Below, in pieces: positions 34,437 to 43,555 of a stretch of 64,000 bases of DNA (position 1 is the first letter of the stretch; each line of letters begins with the position of its first letter). The notes under the pieces are model-generated. The model ran no database searches. It was not told the DNA's origin and saw only the letters and a list, made by a program, of their open reading frames with translations. This DNA is from JAJZQZ01 sp963790415 (GTDB lineage Bacteria; Actinomycetota; Thermoleophilia; RBG-16-64-13), in contig CAWBOK010000009.1 in the NCBI GenBank assembly GCA_963790415.1, forward strand, positions 496,001-560,000, given 5' to 3'. Position numbers and translations under genes: made by a program.

Positions 34437-36920
34437 TTACGTGGACTCGTCGCCCACGAGCACCTCTTGCGGTGACGTGAGCACGTCGGCTATCACCAGT
34501 TGCTCGCCCTCGCGGGTCATGACGACCGTGCTGCCCAAGGGGAGACGTCCGTTGAGGACCTCCTCGGCCAACACATCCTCCACGTAGCGTTGGATCGCCC
34601 TGCGAAGCGGCCGCGCACCCATGGAAGGGTCGTAACCGAACTCGAGCAGCAGCTCCTTCGCCTCGTTCGTCAACTCCAGATTGAGCTTGCGGTCGTGCAG
34701 TTGCTCGCGCAAACGGTTGAGCATCAACTCGACGATCTCGTAGATCTGGTCCTTCGAGAGCTTGTGGAAGACGATGACCTCATCGATGCGATTGAGGAAC
34801 TCGGGCCGGAAGATCTTCTTGAGTTCGTTCGTGACCCGGCTCTTCATCTCGCCGTACTCGAGACCGCCCTCGGTCACCGGTTCGCCGAACCCGAGAACCT
34901 GACCCTTCGAGATGGTGGCCGCCCCGATGTTCGACGTCATGATGACGATGGCGTTGCGGAAATCGACCGTGCGTCCCTGCGCGTCGGTGAGCCGCCCGTC
35001 CTCGAGTATCTGCAGCAAGATGTTGAACACGTCGGGGTGTGCCTTCTCGATCTCGTCGAGCAGCACCACGCTGTAGGGTCGCCGACGTACCGCCTCGGTG
35101 AGCTGACCACCCTCTTCGTAGCCCACATAGCCGGGAGGGGAACCCACCAGCCGACTGACGGCATGCTTCTCCATGTACTCCGACATGTCCACCTGGATGA
35201 GCGCGTCTTCGTCTCCGAAGAGGAACTCGGCCAGGGTGCGCGCCAACTCGGTCTTGCCAACCCCCGAGGGGCCCATGAAGACGAACGAGCCGGCGGGGCG
35301 CCGCGGGTCTTTCAGCCCCGCACGGCCCCGGCGGATAGCTTTGGAGACCGCGGTGAGAGCTTCGTCTTGGCCGACGACCCTCCTGTGCAGTTCTTCCTCC
35401 ATCTTCAGCAGCTTCTGCGTCTCGGCCTCGGTGAGCTTGACCACCGGTATGCCGGTCCACATAGCCACGACCTCGGCGATCTCGTCTTCGCCGATGGAAG
35501 CGCGGGAACCCTCCTCGGAGTTCTTCCACCGCTCCTCGAGTTCCTTCTTCTCGTTGATCAGCCGGCGCTCTCTATCGCGTAGGTTGGCGGCCTTCTCGAA
35601 CTCCTGCCCCTCGATTGCCGCTTCCTTCTCCTTGCGCACCGTCAGGACCTTCTCTTCCATCTCTTTGTAGTCCGGGGGCGCGGTCATGGTCTGGATGCGC
35701 TTCCGCGAACCGGCCTCGTCGACCAGGTCGATGGCTTTGTCGGGCAGGAACCGATCGCTGATGTAGCGGTCGGCGAGGTACGCGGCCGACTCCAAGGCTT
35801 CGTCGGTGATGCGAATGCGGTGATGGGCCTCGTAGCGGTCGCGGAGGCCCTTCAGGATGAGGACCGTCTCCTCGACCGACGGTTCCTTGACGAGGATCTG
35901 TTGGAACCGTCGCTCCAGGGCCGCGTCACGGGCCAGATACTTGCGGTATTCGTCGATCGTAGTGGCCCCGATGGTCTGCAGTTCGCCTCGGGCCAGAGCG
36001 GGCTTGAGGATGGAGGCGGCATCGATCGCGCCCTCGGCGGCACCGGCACCAACCAGATTGTGGATCTCGTCGATGAAGATGATGATATCCCCGCGTTCGG
36101 TGATCTCCTTCATCACCTTCTTCAGCCGCTCCTCGAACTCGCCCCGGTACTTCGAGCCGGCCACGAGCGCCCCCAGATCGAGGGTATAGATCTGCTTATC
36201 CTTCAAGAGCTCGGGCACTTCGTTGTCGGCGATGCGCTGGGCCAGCCCCTCGACGACGGCCGTCTTGCCCACACCCGGCTCCCCGATGAGCACGGGGTTG
36301 TTCTTCGTGCGCCTCGAGAGGATCTGCATGACCCGCTCGATCTCCGTCGCGCGGCCGATGACCGGGTCGAGCTTGTCCTCTTCGGCATATTTGGTCAGAT
36401 TCCGCCCGAACTGATCGAGCACTTTGGATGACTTCTTGCCCGCGGCGGCGGTGGCAGTTGCGCCGGGCTTCTGAGTGCGCCGGCTGGGGCCGGAGAGCAC
36501 CCGCATGACTTCCTGGCGGATGCGATCGCCGTCGGCGTCCAGGTCATTGAGAATGCGCGCCGCGACGCCCTCGCTCTCGCGCACCAAGCCCAGAAGGATG
36601 TGTTCCGTGCCAATGTAGTTGTGGCCCAGTGAGAGGGCCTCGCGGAGCGCGAGCTCCAGCACTTTCTTCGCCCTCGGCGTGAAGGGTATCTGCCCCTGAG
36701 CTTCGTGCTCGCCCTCGCCGACTATGCGCATGATCTCGCCACGGACGTCCTCGAGCGACACTTCGAGGGCGCCGAGCACCCGCGCGGCCACCCCGTCGCC
36801 TTCCCGAAGCAGTCCCAGCAGCAGATGCTCCGTGCCTATGTAATTGTGCTTGAGATCGCGGGCTTCTTCTTGGGCCAGCACCACGACCTGTCGCGCACGC
36901 TCCGTGAACCGTTCGAACAT
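34437..36920 (-). CDS. clpC: ATP-dependent Clp protease ATP-binding subunit ClpC
   Basis: AAA+ unfoldase that feeds ClpP. 827 residues with the double Clp-N repeat (MFERFTERARQVVVLAQEEA, IGTEHILLGLVRESEG), AAA1 Walker A GEPGVGKTAVVEG, middle coiled-coil domain, AAA2 (GPSGVGKTELARTLAEFLF) and the C-terminal D2-small domain. Glu31 and Glu106 in the two GTEH motifs are the positions that dock phospho-arginine in Bacillus ClpC, and both are kept. The IGF/VGF-type ClpP loop is in the AAA2 region (QVLGFGEP). mcsB/mcsA homologues lie directly upstream. Confidence 0.97.
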   Translation of the reverse strand: MFERFTERARQVVVLAQEEARDLKHNYIGTEHLLLGLLREGDGVAARVLGALEVSLEDVRGEIMRIVGEGEHEAQGQIPFTPRAKKVLELALREALSLGHNYIGTEHILLGLVRESEGVAARILNDLDADGDRIRQEVMRVLSGPSRRTQKPGATATAAAGKKSSKVLDQFGRNLTKYAEEDKLDPVIGRATEIERVMQILSRRTKNNPVLIGEPGVGKTAVVEGLAQRIADNEVPELLKDKQIYTLDLGALVAGSKYRGEFEERLKKVMKEITERGDIIIFIDEIHNLVGAGAAEGAIDAASILKPALARGELQTIGATTIDEYRKYLARDAALERRFQQILVKEPSVEETVLILKGLRDRYEAHHRIRITDEALESAAYLADRYISDRFLPDKAIDLVDEAGSRKRIQTMTAPPDYKEMEEKVLTVRKEKEAAIEGQEFEKAANLRDRERRLINEKKELEERWKNSEEGSRASIGEDEIAEVVAMWTGIPVVKLTEAETQKLLKMEEELHRRVVGQDEALTAVSKAIRRGRAGLKDPRRPAGSFVFMGPSGVGKTELARTLAEFLFGDEDALIQVDMSEYMEKHAVSRLVGSPPGYVGYEEGGQLTEAVRRRPYSVVLLDEIEKAHPDVFNILLQILEDGRLTDAQGRTVDFRNAIVIMTSNIGAATISKGQVLGFGEPVTEGGLEYGEMKSRVTNELKKIFRPEFLNRIDEVIVFHKLSKDQIYEIVELMLNRLREQLHDRKLNLELTNEAKELLLEFGYDPSMGARPLRRAIQRYVEDVLAEEVLNGRLPLGSTVVMTREGEQLVIADVLTSPQEVLVGDEST

Positions 36921-36934
36921 GGTCGTATCCTCTC

Positions 36935-37954
36935 CTAGGTACAGACGCGCACGCCTGCGAACGTCTCTCGCAAGATACGCGCGCGAACCTCGTCTATGCG
37001 GGGATCGTCCAGACCCCCATGCCCGGCGCCGAGTTGCTCGACCGCCAGGTGACCCGGCTGGACTCGTCTCATGAGGGCAAGTGCTTCGTCACTGCCCATC
37101 CACGGGGCATCGACCACGCCCACGCTCACCCCCACCCACACGGCGGACGCCAGGCTGACCGCCTCGCCCATCGTCATCGACCACGCCTGCTGGGCTACGC
37201 CAAGGGCGCGCCCGATGTGATCCCTGACCCGCACGGGATAGTCGCGGAGAAGGGCCTTGCGGGCGGAACGTTCTCGCTCGTCGACCTCGTGGGCCGCCTC
37301 GGAGACAGTCTCGGCGATAAGTAATTCTGATGTACCCTGACACCCCCGGTTGGAAACCTGGAAGAACCCCCCCGCGCCATCCCACAGTGGCGAGAGCACC
37401 AAGCCCTGAGAGATCATGCTCATGGCCACTCCACCCAGTCGGCCGGACACCATGAGACCGGGGATGTGCACGGTCGCATACGCCCGCACGCCGGTGCCCG
37501 CGTCGGCCGGCCGACTGGTGAGATAGCCCCATGTGTCATCGAACGCATAGGTGATGGCACCCTCGACCAGGTCGTCGATCACGTCCAGCGTAGCCCACGC
37601 CTCGGACAGATGGCCGCCCACCCGCGAGCCCAACAGATGGATATGATCGAGTCCATTCACCTCCAAAGAGGCCCTACCGCCTTGGTACACGGCGATACCC
37701 CGCCCCGCTCCCCGAGCGCGAGAGAACGACGGCGTCATCAGGCCCCGTTCAACAAGGTAGGCCCGCTGGATCGGCGACACTGCGTCGAGTTCGTACATCT
37801 CCCACTCGCCGGGCTGCCCGTCCGCCGCGAGCGCGGTAGACACTCGACCCAGGAGATCGACAAGAACCTTGGGATCGGCGGCGTGGGGAAAGGGTGTCGT
37901 CGCTTCGTTGCGCGAGAGGGCCACCGAACCGATCAGGACGCCATCGGCGTTCAT
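36935..37954 (-). CDS. mcsB: McsB-family protein, predicted catalytically inactive arginine kinase homologue
   Basis: A 339-residue guanido-phosphotransferase fold aligned along its whole length with Bacillus McsB, which phosphorylates arginines to mark substrates for ClpC. The ATP/arginine site is degraded: SSRIRLARN of the family is IGSVALSRN here (two Arg lost), NEEDHIR is NGLDHIH (both acids and the Arg lost), TSCPT is TSRPA with Arg148 in place of the catalytic Cys, and VVRGIYGEG is VLSPLWDGA. VGTGLR is mostly kept. The open frame is intact, so this is not a sequence error. It fits between mcsA and clpC with 1 and 14 bases spacing. It may serve as a structural or regulatory partner of ClpC. 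Confidence 0.88.
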   Translation of the reverse strand: MNADGVLIGSVALSRNEATTPFPHAADPKVLVDLLGRVSTALAADGQPGEWEMYELDAVSPIQRAYLVERGLMTPSFSRARGAGRGIAVYQGGRASLEVNGLDHIHLLGSRVGGHLSEAWATLDVIDDLVEGAITYAFDDTWGYLTSRPADAGTGVRAYATVHIPGLMVSGRLGGVAMSMISQGLVLSPLWDGAGGFFQVSNRGCQGTSELLIAETVSEAAHEVDERERSARKALLRDYPVRVRDHIGRALGVAQQAWSMTMGEAVSLASAVWVGVSVGVVDAPWMGSDEALALMRRVQPGHLAVEQLGAGHGGLDDPRIDEVRARILRETFAGVRVCT

Positions 37955-38512
37955 TTAGGCACCCGGCGCGGGATCGCGATCGAGTTCCGCCAGACGATCG
38001 CGGACGCTTGCCGCCTCCTCGAACCGTTCCGATTCGACCAGCTCGTCAAGCATGCGCTTCAGGCGCAACACCTCGCGGTGTTCCCCGGCACCGGCCGGTA
38101 CCCGGCTGGGGATCTTGCCCAGGTGAAGGGTCGGCGGGCTGCCACCCAGACCCTTCAGGTGCTCAGCGAAGACGTCATAGCACGCCGCGCACCCGAGTAG
38201 ACCTGATTGCGACAGATCGGTGAGCGACGTGCCGCACACGCCGCAGACCAGTGACTGCCGGCCAAGACGATGCCCCGCCGATTCGAGAGCGCTGCCGGCT
38301 ATCAGACCGTTGAGAGCCGAGGGAAGCGTGAAGACCAACGACGCGCCTTCCGATTGATCTGTCATGTCCTGAGCGCATTCCTTACAGAGGTGAGAGTGAC
38401 TCACCGACCCGGCTTCGATGCGCACCACGTGAACGGAGGCCGGCTCGTCGCCGCAGGACTCGCACACCATGCCACCACTGCCCGGTTGCCATTCAGACCC
38501 ATCGGTGAACAT
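37955..38512 (-). CDS. mcsA: McsA-like zinc-finger protein with UvrB/C motif
   Basis: Activator partner of McsB. Cys pairs VCESCGDEPA, LCKECAQ, VCGVCGTSL and LGCAACYD form two zinc-binding modules, and the C-terminal LKRMLDELVESERFEEAASVRDRLA is a UvrB/UvrC motif. The start is uncertain; the ATG at 38512 with GGAG ahead was preferred to one at 38569. It begins the mcsA-mcsB-clpC group; no ctsR gene precedes it, and I found no CtsR-type repeated heptamer. Confidence 0.87.
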   Translation of the reverse strand: MFTDGSEWQPGSGGMVCESCGDEPASVHVVRIEAGSVSHSHLCKECAQDMTDQSEGASLVFTLPSALNGLIAGSALESAGHRLGRQSLVCGVCGTSLTDLSQSGLLGCAACYDVFAEHLKGLGGSPPTLHLGKIPSRVPAGAGEHREVLRLKRMLDELVESERFEEAASVRDRLAELDRDPAPGA

Positions 38513-38629
38513 GCCTGCGCGTCTCCTCTCTGCCCACGTTATGCGGGGCGGGACCACGGCCGAAGGCACGGCAAGAAATCACACAAAATGCCCGCACAAG
38601 CGGACATATGGGGCTCTCGTGGCTGCGTT

Positions 38630-38638
38630 TAGTGTAGC
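38630..38638 (-). promoter_or_regulatory. predicted extended -10 promoter of the mcsA-mcsB-clpC group
   Basis: On the minus strand TGCTACACT (38638-38630) is an extended -10 element. No good -35 box is seen. Transcription would start near 38623, leaving a leader of about 110 bases. Confidence 0.35.
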
Positions 38639-38759
38639 ACACCCCCTCTTCGACGGCCGCGGTGAGAGCCCGCTTCGGAGGGAGGCCTTGGCCGTGGGGA
38701 TGCGCCGGAAAGCGCGGGCCGTCGCGATCCTCCGCCCGCCGTGACGACCGTGCCCGGTC

Positions 38760-40274
38760 TCAGAACTCCTCGGGTCGGAGCTGGGGGAAGAGGATGACGT
38801 CGCGGATGGAATCGACCCCCAAGAACAGCATCGCCAAGCGATCGATGCCGATGCCCAGCCCACCCGCCGGCGGCATGCCGTACTCCAGCGCGCGCAGGAA
38901 GTCCTCGTCGAAGACCATGGCCTCGTCGTCGCCGGCAGCTTTGTTGTGCGCCTGCGCTTCGAATCGGGCCCGTTGATCGAGAGGATCGTTCAGTTCGGAA
39001 AAGGCGTTCCCGACCTCGCGTGCGGCGATGACGGGTTGGAAGCGCTCCACCAGCAGCGGATCGTCCGGGTGCTTCTTGGCCAAGGGGCTCAATTCGACCG
39101 GATGGTCGATGACGAAGACCGGATCGACCACCTCAGGCCAGACAAGATGCTTGAGGGTCTTGTCGACCACCTGCGAGAAGGTCTCGGAACCCTCGACCTC
39201 GACTCCCCCCGCTTCCAGGAGGGCACGGGCCGCGGCCGGATCCTCGCGCATGGCAGGCAATGACATGCCGAGCTTCTCCACCATCAGACTGTCCACCGTG
39301 CGTCGCGGCCAGGGAGGCGCCAGTTCCACCTGCTGGTCACCCACGGTGAGGATGGTGGTTCCCAGGACCTCCTGGGCCAGAGCGGGGATCATGTTCTCGA
39401 CCAGCTCCATGATCTCGTGATAGTCCACGTAGGCCCAGTAGAGCTCCATCATGGTGAACTCGGGATTGTGGACCGGCGACAAACCTTCGTTGCGGAAGTT
39501 CTTGCCGATCTCGTAGATGCGGTCGAACCCACCCACGAGCAGGCGCTTCAGGTAGAGTTCCGGCGCGATGCGCAGGTAGAGACCGACATCGAGTGCGTTG
39601 TGATGCGTGCTGAACGGCCGCGCCAGGGCGCCACCCGGAAGCGGCTGCAGCACCGGTGTCTCCACCTCGATGAACCCGCGCTCGTCGAGATAGCGGCGCA
39701 TGGCCGAGACGAGGGCGCTCCGGGCGCTGAGTTGGCGGGCGACCGCCGGATTGCTGATAAGGTCGGCATAGCGTTGCCGGTACCGGGTCTCGCGGTCCTG
39801 AAGCCCGTGGAATTTCTCCGGGGGCGCGCGGAACGACTTGGTGAGCAGGGTCCACGATTCGACGAACAGCGAGAGTTCTCCCCGGCGGGTGCGGAAGACA
39901 TAGCCCTCGCAACCGATGATGTCTCCTAGATCGAGGCCGGTGAACCGGGCGAACGAGTCTTCGCCCACGGTGTTCACGTTGCCGTAGACCTGCAAGTCGT
40001 CCCAACCGTCGCGGAGAGTGAGGAAACAGGCCTTCCCGTGCTCGCGACGGGACAGGACCCGACCGGCGACGCGATAGCGCGCATCCACGGCTTCCTCGCC
40101 CGTGGCTAGACCACCGTGCCGCGCGACGATATCCGCTGCCCGCGTGCGGGGTTCGAAGCGCCGAGCGAAGAGCTCGATGCCCGCTTCGGTCAGACGGGTC
40201 GCTTTGGTACGCCGCTCTCGTTCGAGTTCGGACAGCTGGTCATCGGCGCCGGACGATGGGCCTTCCGCATCCAC
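38760..40274 (-). CDS. lysS: lysyl-tRNA synthetase, class II
   Basis: 504 residues. N-terminal OB fold (YRVAGRVLSRREHGKACFLTLR), catalytic motif 2 FRNEGLSPVHNPEFTMMELYW and motif 3 GLGIGIDRLAMLF are present, as is the KNFRNEGL block. Starts at a GTG that touches the greA stop (TAGGTG). GreA and LysS form one transcript from the promoter at 40793. Confidence 0.96.
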   Translation of the reverse strand: MDAEGPSSGADDQLSELERERRTKATRLTEAGIELFARRFEPRTRAADIVARHGGLATGEEAVDARYRVAGRVLSRREHGKACFLTLRDGWDDLQVYGNVNTVGEDSFARFTGLDLGDIIGCEGYVFRTRRGELSLFVESWTLLTKSFRAPPEKFHGLQDRETRYRQRYADLISNPAVARQLSARSALVSAMRRYLDERGFIEVETPVLQPLPGGALARPFSTHHNALDVGLYLRIAPELYLKRLLVGGFDRIYEIGKNFRNEGLSPVHNPEFTMMELYWAYVDYHEIMELVENMIPALAQEVLGTTILTVGDQQVELAPPWPRRTVDSLMVEKLGMSLPAMREDPAAARALLEAGGVEVEGSETFSQVVDKTLKHLVWPEVVDPVFVIDHPVELSPLAKKHPDDPLLVERFQPVIAAREVGNAFSELNDPLDQRARFEAQAHNKAAGDDEAMVFDEDFLRALEYGMPPAGGLGIGIDRLAMLFLGVDSIRDVILFPQLRPEEF

Positions 40275-40742
40275 CTAGTACGCCTCGATGCTGATGACCT
40301 CATAGCGCATCGACCCCGCGGGGGCAGGCACGGTGACCGTCTCCCCCACCTTCCTGCCGAGGATGGCCTGGCCGACAGGCGACTCGTTGGAGAGCCTGTG
40401 ATTGACCGGGTCTGCCTCCGCCGAGCCAACGATCGTGTAGGTGAACTGCTCGTCGTAGTCGAGGTCCTTGAGTGTGACGGTTGACCCCAAGCTCACCTTC
40501 TCGGTGGAGATCTCGGTCACCTTGATGACCCGAGCGCGCCGCAGCTTCTCCTGGAGAACGCTGATGCGATGTTCGAGCATGGCCTGCTCGTTCTTGGCAT
40601 CGTCATACTCCGAGTTCTCGGAGATGTCCCCGAACTCACGTGCTTCCTTGATCCGTTCCGCCACCTCTTCACGCTTGGTCGTGGAGAGGTAGTCGATCTC
40701 CTCTTGGAGCTTTACCATTCCTTCAGGCTGTGAGGACAACAT
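40275..40742 (-). CDS. greA: transcription elongation factor GreA
   Basis: 155 residues. N-terminal coiled coil with acidic tip (FGDISENSEYDDAKNEQ) and C-terminal FKBP-like domain (SPVGQAILGRKVGETVTV). It restarts backtracked RNA polymerase. The start ATG at 40742 is 12 bases after the last G of AAGGAGGG, slightly long spacing. It has its own promoter inside the end of dusB. Confidence 0.95.
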   Translation of the reverse strand: MLSSQPEGMVKLQEEIDYLSTTKREEVAERIKEAREFGDISENSEYDDAKNEQAMLEHRISVLQEKLRRARVIKVTEISTEKVSLGSTVTLKDLDYDEQFTYTIVGSAEADPVNHRLSNESPVGQAILGRKVGETVTVPAPAGSMRYEVISIEAY

Positions 40743-40792
40743 CTTTTTGTAGCACTGAGAACCCTCCTTCGCGGTCCCAGAAACAGGGCGGG

Positions 40793-40822
40793 ATTGTAAC
40801 GGACGACGAAGAGTACTGTCAA
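40793..40822 (-). promoter_or_regulatory. promoter of greA-lysS
   Basis: TTGACA (40822-40817) and TACAAT (40798-40793) separated by 18 bases on the minus strand, a near-perfect sigma-A promoter. It overlaps the last bases of dusB, so greA-lysS can be expressed apart from the dusB-coaX-nad-fol operon. Confidence 0.75.
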
Positions 40823-41926
40823 CCGTCAGACGAAGATACCTGTCGCTCGAACCCTGCTCGCCGCGAAGCGGCCGCCAGTTCGACCAGGGCGCCGTCCAGA
40901 TCGGCGCCCAGCTCGAGACGCTGCAGCGAAGTCGCCGTCGGCCCGTGCACCCCGGCCGCCCGCAGGTACCACGCGACCAGCTTCCGCATCCACCTGACCG
41001 CGCGGTGATCGCCCATATCGGGGACGGCCGCCTGCAAGAGCGCGCGGAGTTCGGCGACCGCCATGTCCACCGTCGGCGGGGGGCCGTCTTCCCCCAACAG
41101 AAGGCGCTGCACGAGCCAAGGATCGCCCAGCATGCCCCGGGCCACCATGACCGCTGCCGCCCCCGTGTCCTCGCGGATGCGGTGGGCCGCCGCCACACTG
41201 AAGAGGTCTCCCGAGGCCATGACGGGGATCTGGACGGCGGTCACCACCCGCGCCGTGATCTCGTGGTCCGCGCGGCCGCCGTAGAACTGCGACGCCGCCC
41301 GCGGATGCACGCCGATCGCGGCGACGCCGGCCTGCTCTAACCGTAAGGCCACGTCGACCGCCACCGGCTCCTCCGGCCGCAGTCCACTGCGGATCTTGAC
41401 GGTCACCGGTACGACTCCGGCGGCCGCCACCGCGGCCTTCGCCACCTCCGCCGCACGCGCCGGATCGGCCAGGAGGGCCGCCCCGGCGCCGGTCTTCATC
41501 ACCTTGCGAACCGGACAGCCCATGTTGAGGTCGATGATGTCCGGACTCGTTCCGACCGACAACACCGCCCGCACGGCCTCCGCCCACGACCTCCGGCTTG
41601 TCCCCGAAGATCTGCACGGCCAACGGCCGCTCCTCCTCGCGGAAGGTCAGGTAGCTCCAGGTGCGACGGTCGCCGTAGGTGATGCCGTACGAACTCACCA
41701 TCTCCGTGGTGACCAGCCCGGCGCCCAAGAGCTTCAGCCGGCCCCGGAAGGCACTGGTGGTTATCCCGGCCATGGGCGCCACCACCACCCGGTTGGGGAT
41801 GGTCACCGCGCCGATGGACAGGGGATCGGCCAGGGTAAGCTTCTCCGCCGCCGAGGCCGTGTTCCCAGACGAGGCCGTGTCCGCCGATATGGCCGCGTCC
41901 GCGGCGCCGCTCGTCCGGCTACACAT
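40819..41926 (-). CDS. dusB: tRNA-dihydrouridine synthase (one frame break)
   Basis: FMN enzyme reducing uridines in tRNA. IPNRVVVAPMAGITTSAFRG and LAVQIFGDKPE are in one frame, and IIDLNMGCPVRKVMKTGAGAAL with the catalytic Cys, HPRAASQFYGGRADHE and MASGDLFSVAAA are in the other. Removing one G of a GGG near 41584 joins them into about 369 residues. ATG at 41926 overlaps the coaX stop. A Ser/Ala-rich stretch follows the start. Confidence 0.9.
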
Positions 41927-42684
41927 TGAGACGGTGGATGATCTCCAGCCCACGCAGGGTAAGGTCTGGATCCAGATGATCCAGCGCCCGAGCGTGGGGA
42001 AAGATGAGTGCCGCCAAGCCGCCGGTCGCCACGGCGACCGCGGCGCCACCGAGTTCTTCGCGCATGCGCAAGACCAGTCCGTCGACCTGGCCGGCGAACC
42101 CGTAGACGGCTCCCGCCTGCATGCTGTGCACCGTGGTCTTCCCGATCACGCTGCCCGGATCGACAAGCTCGACGGCGCCCAGCTTCGCCGCCCTGGTGGC
42201 CAAAGCGTCCATGGAGGTCTGGATGCCGGGAGCGATGGCGTGGCCCAGGTATTCACCCCTGGCCGAGACCGCTCCGAAGGTGGTGGCCGTGCCGAAGTCG
42301 ACCACCACGCAGGGACCCCCGCAGGTCTCGTAGGCCGCCACCGCGTCGACTATGAGATCGGCCCCCACCTCGCGTGGGTTGTTGGTGAGGATGGGCATGC
42401 CCGTCTTGACGCCCGGCCCCACGACCAACGGCTCGAAACCGAGATAGCGGACACACCATGCCTGATACTCTCGAGTTCAACCTGGGCACCACGGAGCAGA
42501 GCGCGAACGCCCGTACCTCGGCAAGCTCGTGGCGTTGGAGCCGCACGAGACCCTCCACCAGCACGGCGAGCTCGTCGCCGGTGCGCCGGGACTCGGTGGC
42601 GAACCGCCACTGGTGAACGAGTCGCGAGTCACGGAACAGCCCGAGCGTCGTCTGGGAATTGCCGATATCGGCGGCGAGAAGCAC
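41919..42684 (-). CDS. coaX: type III pantothenate kinase (one frame break)
   Basis: First step of coenzyme A synthesis. LLAADIGNSQTTLGLFRDS is the phosphate-binding N-terminus, VVDFGTATTFGAVSARGEYLG the second, and GKTTVHSMQAGAVYGFAGQVDG the third motif. Near 42480 an extra base shifts the frame; the natural bridge EYQAWCVRYLGFEPLVVGPG spans the break. About 254 residues after correction. Confidence 0.9.
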
Positions 42685-42700
42685 GGTCCGCCTCCCTTTG

Positions 42701-43543
42701 CTATTCGAAATCGAGCCCGATGTCCACCGGCGGGGCGCCCACCGTGATCGCGCTGGTGGAGATCAGGTCAACGCCGGTCTCGGCCACCGCGCGCACCGTG
42801 TCGATGCGGATGGTGCCCGAAGCTTCCAGCACGAGCGCCGGGCGCAGGCCGCGGGCGATGCCGACCAGACGCGACAACTCGTCGAGCGCGATGTTGTCGA
42901 GCATCACCACGTCGGCGCCGGCGGCGACGGCCGCGCGCAGGCCTTCCTCCCCGGTGACCTCGACTTCGATCTTCATCCCCAGTGACGCCTGGGCGCGGGC
43001 GGCCGCAACAGTCCGTGCAACGCCCCCTCCGGCGGCCAGATGATTGTCTTTGATCAGCACCATGTCGAACAGCCCGAAGCGGTGATTGCCGCATCCGCCG
43101 TGACGTACCGCCCGCTTCTCCCAGTACCGCAGTCCCGGCGTCGTCTTGCGGGTGTCGATGACCACCGCTCCCGTTCCGGCCACGGCGTCGGCGAACCGAC
43201 GCGACTGGGTGGCGACCGCGCAGAGCCGGCCAAGCAGGTTCAGCATGGTCCGCTCCGCCGTCAGTATGCTGCAGGCGGAGCCCTTGACCTCCGCCAGGAT
43301 GGTTCCGGCAGCCACGATCGCACCTTCCTGCGCCACCGGCACGAAGACGGCGCTGGGATCGACCTCGCGCAGCACGGCGGCCGCCAGAGGCAGCCCGGAG
43401 GCCACCAGTTCGTTGCGCGCACCGATCGTGCCGCGGGCGCCCGCGCCCGCCGGCACCGTGAACTCCGTGGTGACGTCACCGAAGCCGGCAAGATCCTCCT
43501 GCAGCGCCAGCCTGATCAACGCGAGCGACACGTGGTCGATCAT
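42701..43543 (-). CDS. nadC: nicotinate-nucleotide pyrophosphorylase (quinolinate phosphoribosyltransferase)
   Basis: Turns quinolinate and PRPP into nicotinate mononucleotide. 280 residues, intact: LNLLGRLCAVATQSRRFADAV, DTRKTTPGLRYWEKRAVRHGG and LVLEASGTIRIDTVRAVAETG are diagnostic. Forms the nadA-nadB-nadC part of the operon. Start ATG at 43543 with GGGAGG ahead. Confidence 0.95.
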   Translation of the reverse strand: MIDHVSLALIRLALQEDLAGFGDVTTEFTVPAGAGARGTIGARNELVASGLPLAAAVLREVDPSAVFVPVAQEGAIVAAGTILAEVKGSACSILTAERTMLNLLGRLCAVATQSRRFADAVAGTGAVVIDTRKTTPGLRYWEKRAVRHGGCGNHRFGLFDMVLIKDNHLAAGGGVARTVAAARAQASLGMKIEVEVTGEEGLRAAVAAGADVVMLDNIALDELSRLVGIARGLRPALVLEASGTIRIDTVRAVAETGVDLISTSAITVGAPPVDIGLDFE

Positions 43544-43555
43544 GCCTCTCCTCCC

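Noticed and set aside
38570..38760. ctsR gene or CtsR operator upstream of mcsA
   Set aside because: No helix-turn-helix protein frame and no tandem GGTCAAA-type heptamers were found.
40826..42049. 407-codon single frame over dusB
   Set aside because: The second half is a shifted frame of the dusB catalytic domain; the family sequence is in the other frame.
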